A stretch of DNA of 53,779 nucleotides from IMG/VR virus record IMGVR_UViG_3300027974_002090, positions 1-53,779 of that record. One strand, written 5' to 3'. The DNA comes from a virus. A program made the position numbers and the translations under genes. Within the stretch, counting starts at the first letter, position 1, and each line of letters begins with the position of its first letter. This document shows, one piece after another, positions 38,139 through 45,200 of the stretch. The notes under the pieces were generated by a model. The model made no database searches and had not been told where the DNA came from. It saw only the letters and a list, made by a program, of their open reading frames with translations.

Positions 38139-38572
38139 GCTTTTTAACACCTGATTACGATTACGATCCATTACAAGAAATGTACAGTCCTCCAGAAGGA
38201 GAAGACTATGCACCGTCTAAAATATTCGTATCAAAAACAGAACTCTCTAAAAATATAAGAGATTTTTGTAAAGATGTTCCAGAAGTATCTTTACATCGTT
38301 TTTTTGGCAATGTTGCATTATCAATGAAAACAAGCACAAATGTTTTTGATGGTGTGGCTTTTTATAAAAAGTTCTCTGACGGATTTTTACATTCATTAAA
38401 AACAACTTTTAAAGAATTACCACCTGAAAAAATAGAAGAAATAGAAGAATCTTTAAATCAAACGCAAAGTTTACTTGCAGAATCTTTAAAAAGTAGTAAT
38501 GTAGAGAACAAATACCTCTTATTCTTAGCTTTAGGCTTAACAGAAGGTATGTTAGCGTTTGAAAATTATTAA
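38135..38572 (+). CDS. Hypothetical helical protein
   Basis: A 145-residue protein with a disordered acidic start (PDYDYDPLQEMYSPPEGEDY) and a helical rest (KIEEIEESLNQTQSLLAESL). No family recognised. ATGA overlap with the upstream gene; the next ATG is 2 bp after its stop. Confidence 0.6.
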   Translation: MSFLTPDYDYDPLQEMYSPPEGEDYAPSKIFVSKTELSKNIRDFCKDVPEVSLHRFFGNVALSMKTSTNVFDGVAFYKKFSDGFLHSLKTTFKELPPEKIEEIEESLNQTQSLLAESLKSSNVENKYLLFLALGLTEGMLAFENY

Positions 38573-38574
38573 TT

Positions 38575-39120
38575 ATGGAAAACATAGATAACATTATATT
38601 GCCTGATTTTAAGGCGAAAAAAACACGTTCTAAAAAAGAACCTAAAAAAGTTTTGGTAGAGAAAGAAACTCTACCACGAACAAACCGTACAGTGGTTTGT
38701 AAATTCTGTGAATCAGATAGAATCTTAAATCCTGATCAATATCAGAGTTTATTTGACCTACATGGCAGTGAAGAGAAAATTTCACAAGAATTCTGCTGTA
38801 AACCCTGTGAAATGAACATGAAGAATAATCCTTTTTCTTTTTGGGCAATATACGGTGATCATTTACAAGTGTTAAGTAAGAATCTTAGAACTGCATTTGA
38901 CTTATATAAGTCTTCTTCCAAGAGTCCTGCTGATGCAGTTGCATTACAGAATATGAGCATTGCCTTCTTAAAAGAAGCTAAAATACTTGAGCCAAATTTC
39001 GAGTTTATAATTATAGATTATCTTCCAGTAGGAATGAAAATAAAGAATTTTCCTTTTGTAGGAACTGTTATTTTAAATGTTTATGAAAACAAAAAACAAA
39101 GAATCACTATCATCGGTTAA
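38575..39120 (+). CDS. Hypothetical protein with zinc knuckle
   Basis: A 181-residue protein with a basic start (KAKKTRSKKEPKKV) and a Cys4 unit (CKFCESDRIL, then CCKPCEMN at about 63-81), then helices and a strand-rich end. It may bind nucleic acid. Its end overlaps the next gene by about 40 nt. Confidence 0.6.
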   Translation: MENIDNIILPDFKAKKTRSKKEPKKVLVEKETLPRTNRTVVCKFCESDRILNPDQYQSLFDLHGSEEKISQEFCCKPCEMNMKNNPFSFWAIYGDHLQVLSKNLRTAFDLYKSSSKSPADAVALQNMSIAFLKEAKILEPNFEFIIIDYLPVGMKIKNFPFVGTVILNVYENKKQRITIIG

Positions 39121-39406
39121 TTATGAATTAATGTCTGAGTATGATATGAGTGAACAAGAATTTTGTAATTGGCTCGCTCTTTGTAATGCTCTTAAATTTA
39201 TTAACAATACATCAGAATTAACTGGAAAACATGTTGATGAAAAAGATATTAATTATAGAGAAATGATTAATTATATTAGTGCTGTTAGCGGAGATATTGC
39301 TACATGCTTACGAGAAAAGCGAGGTGTTCCTTTTAAATATAGTTTAGATGCAACTTTAAAAGAAAGTTTAGAAATAGAAGATTTAACTTATGAATTCTTA
39401 AACTGA
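39077..39406 (+). CDS. Hypothetical protein
   Basis: A 109-residue helical protein (EQEFCNWLALCNALKFI; YREMINYISAVSGDIATCL), last of the operon before a terminator. Either ATG (39077 or 39083) could be the start. No family recognised. Confidence 0.6.
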   Translation: MFMKTKNKESLSSVNYELMSEYDMSEQEFCNWLALCNALKFINNTSELTGKHVDEKDINYREMINYISAVSGDIATCLREKRGVPFKYSLDATLKESLEIEDLTYEFLN

Positions 39407-39410
39407 AAAT

Positions 39411-39436
39411 AAAAACTGAGAGAAATCTCAGTTTTT
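39411..39436 (+). terminator. Intrinsic terminator
   Basis: AAAAACTGAGA and TCTCAGTTTTT arms around a GAAA tetraloop, then TATTTTAT. It lies directly after the gene ending at 39406. Confidence 0.9.
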
Positions 39437-39487
39437 ATTTTATATATTCATAATTACATTTATATAAAATAAAAATTTGATTTTCTC

Positions 39488-39495
39488 TATAAGTA
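39488..39495 (+). promoter_or_regulatory. Late-type box TATAAGTA for the tail tube gene
   Basis: Late-type box 9 nt before the ATG at 39505. Confidence 0.6.
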
Positions 39496-39504
39496 ATACT
39501 ATAT

Positions 39505-40158
39505 ATGGCACTCGGTACTATTAAAGACGCTTATGATATTTTTCAGAAACATGATTTCTCACGCTCATTTCAGTTGAGATTTTTAGATATTAATGCTCCT
39601 GGCAACGCAGGAAAAAAATTAAAAGAGGAACTTGTAGACAACAATGGTCGTTATTACATTACTACTATGGTTGTTCCAGGTAGAACAGTTCAGAATATTG
39701 ATGTTCCTTATCAAGGATTTCAATTTAAACTTCCTGGTCAAGTTTCTTATGATACTCCGAACCCATGGCAAATAGCTATTCGAACACCAGGAGACTATAT
39801 TGTAAGAAATGCTCTCGAACAACTCTCTTTTCAAACTGCAAATGATGAAACTGGATGTGGTGTTTCTAACCTTCCTTGTAAAGACATTTTGATAAAAATT
39901 GGTGTTTTAGATTCAAAATGTGCGATAATGCGTGCATATGTTCTTCACGGCGTATATATTCAGAATATTTCTGAAATTAGTTACAATCAAGAAAATACAG
40001 AAGGAACAACTTTTAATGCGTCTTTCCACTATCAATACTGGCGTCCAAGCACAGATGGCATTGGTAAAGATGCACCTACTCCAGCAAACTTAGACAACGT
40101 ATTCGACACATACTCTAATAATATAGCTGCGGCGAAGGGTGAATGTCCAACAGTATAA
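39505..40158 (+). CDS. Tail tube protein (gp19-like)
   Basis: A 217-residue protein with the strand pattern of myovirus tail tube proteins. It has a short helix near the start (KHDFSRSFQLRFLDI), then TTMVVPGRTVQNIDVPYQGF and FKLPGQVSYDTPNPWQIAIR, and later LHGVYIQNISEISYNQEN and FNASFHYQYW. Length and motif order fit T4 gp19. It should form the inner tube for DNA passage. It has its own late box and a terminator directly after, consistent with strong, separate expression. Confidence 0.82.
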   Translation: MALGTIKDAYDIFQKHDFSRSFQLRFLDINAPGNAGKKLKEELVDNNGRYYITTMVVPGRTVQNIDVPYQGFQFKLPGQVSYDTPNPWQIAIRTPGDYIVRNALEQLSFQTANDETGCGVSNLPCKDILIKIGVLDSKCAIMRAYVLHGVYIQNISEISYNQENTEGTTFNASFHYQYWRPSTDGIGKDAPTPANLDNVFDTYSNNIAAAKGECPTV

Positions 40159-40181
40159 GAACTTCTTATATAATATAAGGG

Positions 40182-40213
40182 AAAAAACGCACTGATTTCT
40201 CAGTGCGTTTTTT
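40182..40213 (+). terminator. Intrinsic terminator after the tail tube gene
   Basis: 14-bp perfect arms (AAAAAACGCACTGA and its complement) with a TTTC loop, then a T-run. The A-run on the other side lets it also stop the convergent minus-strand gene. Confidence 0.92.
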
Positions 40214-40232
40214 TTAACAATGTTTTTATATT

Positions 40233-40565
40233 TTACAGGTTTCGATCAATATAAGATGCAATCCATTTAAAGGAAAGACCTTTATCAGAGAAATCTGAAA
40301 TCTTTTCAATAAAGTCATAATTCTGATATAGTGGAAGAGGAAGAAAACGATAGTGTTTTCCGCTTGGAAAAACACGCTTTGCAATGTCTCTATCATCAAT
40401 ACCAGCTACTCTGTAAGCTACACCTACAGCATCATAAGACTTGTCTTCTGGATTATACATTAGTCCAGCACCTTCTTTATATTTTCCACTACGAAGTGCC
40501 TCAGTCCATTTACGTTTGAAGCCTTCGGATAGTTTTACTTTTTCGTTTGTTGTTTCGTTAAACAT
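40233..40565 (-). CDS. Conserved phage hypothetical protein
   Basis: A 110-residue protein with FKRKWTEALRSGKYKEGAGL, then DAVGVAYRVAGIDD, a block seen in small phage proteins. The start at 40565 is set by a consensus -10 box (40573-40578); a longer in-frame ORF would read back through the promoter. Function unknown. Confidence 0.7.
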   Translation of the reverse strand: MFNETTNEKVKLSEGFKRKWTEALRSGKYKEGAGLMYNPEDKSYDAVGVAYRVAGIDDRDIAKRVFPSGKHYRFLPLPLYQNYDFIEKISDFSDKGLSFKWIASYIDRNL

Positions 40566-40572
40566 AGAACTT

Positions 40573-40601
40573 ATTATAACACTTTTTCTTTGCTTTTGCA
40601 A
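40573..40601 (-). promoter_or_regulatory. Early promoter, leaderless
   Basis: Minus strand: TTGCAA (40596-40601), a 17-bp spacer, TATAAT (40573-40578) and the ATG at 40565 after 7 nt. It begins right at the end of the IF-1 gene. Confidence 0.72.
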
Positions 40602-40817
40602 CTAAAATTTTCGAGAAATTCTTCCTTTTTCTGTGTCTGTTACACTCATTTCAATAAGAACGTTATCACCTAAATCTGGTTTAATAAATTTTTTACTCAT
40701 TTTACCACAAAGATAACAAAGTATTTCTTTTTCAAAGTTTGATAACTTTGCTCTATACATAGCATTAGGTAATACTTTTGTAATAGTACCTTTAACTTCA
40801 ATAATTTCTGTTTTCAT
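40602..40817 (-). CDS. infA: Translation initiation factor IF-1 homolog
   Basis: A 71-residue protein matching bacterial IF-1 along its whole length (usually about 72). It starts with a GTITKVLPNAMYRAKL segment (compare GTVLETLPNTMFRVEL in E. coli), has the central LCGKMSKKFIKPDLGDNVLI (compare [20 protein letters not shown]) and ends TDTEKGRISRKF. This is the S1/OB fold that binds the ribosomal A site during initiation. A late-type box (TATTAAATA) lies 5 nt upstream. Phage IF-1 genes are rare; it could adjust host ribosomes to phage mRNAs. Confidence 0.88.
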   Translation of the reverse strand: MKTEIIEVKGTITKVLPNAMYRAKLSNFEKEILCYLCGKMSKKFIKPDLGDNVLIEMSVTDTEKGRISRKF

Positions 40818-40822
40818 AAAAG

Positions 40823-40831
40823 TATTTAATA
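40823..40831 (-). promoter_or_regulatory. Late-type box TATTAAATA before infA
   Basis: Minus-strand variant late box ending 5 nt before the ATG at 40817. The 200 bp further upstream (to 41035) hold no gene that can be supported. Confidence 0.4.
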
Positions 40832-41035
40832 AGGCACTAATACGTTTTTCAACCTGGTTTTCTCAATTCCCTTACTATGTAATTCTGCCGACCACGTTTT
40901 AATTTTTACTGATTACGTTTTGAGATTTAAAAAGTCAAAAATTTAAACTTTAAAATTCAAAATCAGAATCGAGAATTTAGGTCAATACATTGAAGTATTG
41001 ATAATGGCTTTTCCGTTTCAGGGAAGAGAGAAAAA

Positions 41036-41500
41036 TTATACAAAATCTATTTTTGTAATTGCATTAAACTCGTCAATTTTATCTTGAAGAAAATCAAGAC
41101 GCTTCTTGTTTTCTTTAACGAGATTGTTCTTAGACGATTCATCAATAAAAGAGTTCCAAACAACTGTTTTAAGAGAAGAGTTTACACCATAACCAATTTG
41201 TGTATCTTCTTTACCTTCTTTAATTGGTAGGCTTTCAAGAAAAGAAATTGTGCCTTTAGTTTCTGCAAGATCAACTAGATATGGAGTAATCGGTGATGTT
41301 GCTATAGCAATTTTACTCTTTAACTCAACAATACGATTAGAAGTGTTTTGAATATCTTCCCAAACTTTAGGAAGTTGAACACTTTTTTGTTCACGACTTT
41401 CATTTGGAAGAGAGTTGTGTTGACGAGCAACAGCTTGTAAGCTTGATAATTCTCCAACAAGACGGTTTTTTACTTTTAGTGCTTTTGCTAAGGTAATCAT
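41036..41500 (-). CDS. DIP1984-like helical protein
   Basis: A 154-residue helical protein starting MITLAKALKVKNRLVGELSS, similar in pattern to the DIP1984/septicolysin-like family (L-A-x-A-L-x-x-R/K). The C-terminus is a coiled coil (ENKKRLDFLQDKIDEFNA). Family function is unknown. Its promoter carries a 9-bp dyad over the -10 box. Confidence 0.6.
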   Translation of the reverse strand: MITLAKALKVKNRLVGELSSLQAVARQHNSLPNESREQKSVQLPKVWEDIQNTSNRIVELKSKIAIATSPITPYLVDLAETKGTISFLESLPIKEGKEDTQIGYGVNSSLKTVVWNSFIDESSKNNLVKENKKRLDFLQDKIDEFNAITKIDFV

Positions 41501-41503
41501 AGG

Positions 41504-41538
41504 ATTGTTATAATACTATAACAATGTAACTATGTCAA
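41504..41538 (-). promoter_or_regulatory. Early promoter with operator-like dyad
   Basis: Minus strand: TTGACA (41533-41538), a 17-bp spacer and TATTAT (41510-41515); the ATG at 41500 follows after 9 nt. A perfect inverted repeat ATTGTTATA-N4-TATAACAAT (41504-41525) covers the -10 box. Confidence 0.72.
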
Positions 41539-41744
41539 TAATTTTCTTGAACTTTTTCTATACTGTATGTATTGTTACAATGAACTTGAACTTGATTTGT
41601 TAAAAAATGCATAACTTTTCCACCATCTTTTAAAGCAACTGTCCAAACATCGTTTTCATGCATACCATTTTCTTTAATATACAAGAGAAATCCGTCGCCT
41701 ATAGGTGTTACCACGGGAATTGGATATCTTGGTTCATAAATCAT
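41535..41744 (-). CDS. Small hypothetical protein
   Basis: A 69-residue protein of beta-strand character (PIPVVTPIGDGFLLYIKENG, then NDVWTVALKDGG), resembling short SH3-like phage proteins. Its stop overlaps the next gene's -35 box. No family recognised. Confidence 0.55.
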   Translation of the reverse strand: MIYEPRYPIPVVTPIGDGFLLYIKENGMHENDVWTVALKDGGKVMHFLTNQVQVHCNNTYSIEKVQENY

Positions 41745-41753
41745 ATTGATTAA

Positions 41754-41916
41754 TTATTTGTTTTTCTTAAAACAAGAAATGATCTTTTTAATTATACTCC
41801 ATGAAATAATTGGAATAAATCCTTTTTTGTAGCCATAATTCTCGTCATTTTTTGATTCGTGTGCGTTTTGTAAACGCTGATTTCGTATAGTCCAACTCTC
41901 GTTATCTTCTTTCATA
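41754..41916 (-). pseudogene. Small frameshifted ORF
   Basis: From the ATG at 41916 the minus strand reads MKEDNESWTIRN and then stops early. One base removed near 41881 joins it to QRLQNAHESKNDENYGYKKG and a basic, hydrophobic end up to 41754, making a 53-residue protein. Either a decayed gene or a sequencing error. Confidence 0.3.
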
Positions 41917-41951
41917 GTAAACTTGTTAATTTACAATATTTAATCAGGAAA

Positions 41952-42200
41952 TCAATCTTTTTTACGAAAAAAATCAAAAATTATGGCAACTACTCCACAG
42001 AGTATAATAATTTGTGTAAACACTCCGCAAACTACTAACGTAAAAAACGCTTGTAAAACTGAACTGTTAAATGGAACCACATTACAATCTTTACAAGAAC
42101 GAATATAATTTTGCATAAAGTATAAACCTCCTAATGAATAAATAGTGTAATAAATAATACCATACCAAATAAAATCTCTTGTAAATATATTTTCTAGCAT
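41952..42200 (-). CDS. Small membrane protein
   Basis: An 82-residue protein with hydrophobic segments at about 11-30 (WYGIIYYTIYSLGGLYFM) and 48-77 (VLQAFFTLVVCGVFTQIII and following), with CKDC between them. The start at 42200 follows a perfect consensus promoter; an upstream in-frame start would place the promoter inside the gene. Function unknown. Confidence 0.65.
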   Translation of the reverse strand: MLENIFTRDFIWYGIIYYTIYSLGGLYFMQNYIRSCKDCNVVPFNSSVLQAFFTLVVCGVFTQIIILCGVVAIIFDFFRKKD

Positions 42201-42207
42201 ATTTAAT

Positions 42208-42236
42208 ATTATACTACAAATAGACGTTTGTGTCAA
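42208..42236 (-). promoter_or_regulatory. Consensus early promoter, leaderless
   Basis: Minus strand: TTGACA (42231-42236), a 17-bp spacer, TATAAT (42208-42213) and the ATG at 42200 after 7 nt. The spacer holds ACAAA-N6-TTTGT. The -35 box overlaps the divergent late box at 42235. Confidence 0.8.
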
Positions 42237-42242
42237 TAAATA
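42235..42242 (+). promoter_or_regulatory. Late promoter box AATAAATA
   Basis: Late-type box 6 nt before the ATG at 42249 of the giant virion protein; its first two bases are shared with the divergent early -35 box. Confidence 0.6.
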
Positions 42243-42248
42243 TTTTCA

Positions 42249-45200
42249 ATGTATTTTAATTCTTTAAGCTCATCTGGTTACGAAAACGAACTCATACAAA
42301 TAAATTTCAATGAGGTAAATCCTCCATTCCAAAATGCACGTATAGGAACTCGTTTTTATCATTTTTACTATGATACTTGGAATGAAAAAATTAATTTCAG
42401 TAATATCACTGTAAATACATTAACTGGTAATAATGACTGGAACAGAACAATCACAAATGCATACGCAAAAGATTACGTATTATCTGGTTTTGAAGTAGAT
42501 GATGAAATTTTAGCGGAAAATGTTTCTTATGCAATATCGCCAACAGTTTTCGGAAATCCAAATGATTTTCAAAAATTATTATGGAGAGTAAATGGAAATC
42601 GCGAATTTTTATATTTCAATTATATTGCTGGAACTGGTGCAGCTAGTATTTATCCAAGCCATGTTTATCCAAAAATAGAGAAGATAGATAATAATACTTT
42701 AAGAGTTTCTGCTTGTATGATGCCTGCTACAGGATTTGACGGTCTTGTTACATACACGGATTTTAAACAAAAAGTTGCAGCAAACCCTTCTGTTCTAATT
42801 GGTTTACCAAACTTATTAAGTGCCACAAATGTTGGAACAAAAGCACATACTCCATATGTTAGCAAAACAAGAATCAACAGTCTTTTAGGAACAAACAGAA
42901 ATTTTATCAGAAATTATTATTTAGCATCTGTTGGAAAAAATATTATAGCAAATAGCTTTAAAATTGAAGTTCCTGTTTTAACATCAAGAGTTGATCCCGA
43001 AATTAGTGGAGAAAATGGATATAATTTAACATTTACCACTGGAAGTGTTACGGGGCAACCTAAAAATATATCATCATCATTAATAAATCTTTCATGTCTT
43101 ACAAGTGAAAATTTATCAGGATTAAATATAGCTTATCCTTATACTCCAACATATAGTCGTTTAAACCCTAGCACAGGTCAATTATGGTTATATTTCAGAG
43201 AACCACTTTGGATTGAACCAAATGCTCCAATTACAGTAACATATCAAACAAGTTCTTTTCAACCAAATATTTCTATAACTAATAATACTATAGGAAGCAA
43301 TGCTAATTACTGGGAAATTTCTGCTAACGATGTAAATCCTGTTAGATCTGGTGTTTTCTATTACAACTATAAATTTGCAAGAGGAACATATTATGATAAT
43401 AATGCAGAAGACGCATTTACCATTTCTTTCCTACCATCTTCTTTTGTAACAAATATTGCTTATAGTGCAATAACTGTTGATACAGTTATGGTTGATAACT
43501 ATTATCAAACAAGTTTCCAACTAACCGACACTACAAAAACTAAATTAGTAAAAAGATTTGTTGAACAAACAAATGATAATTCTTTGAGTGCAGTTCATAT
43601 GAATAGCACTCAAAGAATTAAAAATAATACATGGTTTCGTGCTGATGGACCTATAAAGTTTTATAACAATAATGTAGGAAATCGTCACTTTGTAAAAATT
43701 CAATTATCGTCTTATACAGGAGCAATTTACGAAGAAGAAAAACAAATAGAATTTTTGATTAATAAAAAAGATATTATTTTTTCTCCATTAATCACAGAAA
43801 GCGGATCAAATTCTGCAACAATAACAACAATCATTTATCCATCTCAAAGTGATGATTTTGGTTTTAAATGGGCAGCAATTCCGCCAGAAAACGTTGTGTT
43901 TAAAAATTTAGATGGTGAAACTCTTTCTGCAAATGTATTTTATTCAAATATAACAGATGTTCAAGTACAGTATCTTGGTGTTGATAAAACAGAAATAGTT
44001 GTTTATTCAGAAGAGTATGCAACTTCTGCATCAACATTTTGGTTTCCTCCAAGCACTGTTGTAAACGACATGTATCTTGAAATAAAAGGACAAATAGATG
44101 ACAATAACAAAACTGGAACTGGAACCATTAGTGCATTTTGTAATCGCAATGGACGCTCCTATCGTGTTCCAGTAGATGCAAATATTATTTGGGACGAAGT
44201 TGCAGATGATTCTCGCGGAGCTATAAGTTTCACTACAAGAAACGGTTCTCGAAATGTTGATAAAGGAACAATATACTCATCTTCTAATGATTATTCTTTA
44301 ATAAATACAACTATAAGCAGTATTCCTGTAGATCAAAATCCTAAATATATTCTTTTCAACGTTACATGCAATGCATCAAGAGGAGATTTTGCATTAAACT
44401 CTTCTAAACTATTCCTTTATCGTGAATATCCATCAGGAAACTTATTATCAGTTAGTGCAACAAGTGGAAATAATAGTTTGTTTAGTAACTTAAATAGACA
44501 AAATATTGTTTTTACAACAAGTGCAAATTTAACTCTTAGTGCAATTTATCCAAACCTTAACACAAGTACAATTCGTTGGGAAGCATTCCGCGCAACAGTC
44601 AGCGGAAACCTAGTTCCTTTCTTATATGGAACAGGAAACAATTTTAATTTCTCATTATCAACACTGAGTAGTGTTTGTGTTCAAGTTTCTGCATTATCTG
44701 CAAAACCTTTTCAAGGAGATTTTAAAAGATATAATTTTGAAGACAAAGTGTGCTTCTATTATTTGAGTTCTCTTACAAATCTAAACTATATAGGTTTTCC
44801 TGAAAATCAATATAATCCAACAAGAAAAGCAGCAAATTCTGTTGTAGATTATGGAAAGTGTGGTAGCGGTTATGAAAATACAGTTTTCAGCATGTATACA
44901 AGTTCACATGGTATGACATCTTATAAACCGTGTCATACTGAAAATTTTTATTTTTCTGCAAGTCCAGGTTTTACCAAATATGTATGGAATGTAGGTAATA
45001 TTGTAGCAGAGTCAAATTCAAATAAAATAATTATTCCAGTTTCTTATCAGAATGTTTCTGCAAATAACAACATACGTGTTAGTGCTTTTAATGATATATT
45101 TTTAGAAACTGACCCTATTACTAATTTTAATTTTGCATCTTCTAATAATAGTAATGTTTATCGTCAACGAATTTCATTTTTAGATTTTCCAAACCCCTCT

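Noticed and set aside
40832-41035. Possible small gene or structured RNA upstream of infA
   Set aside because: No ORF with a plausible start and only weak short inverted repeats; nothing can be supported.
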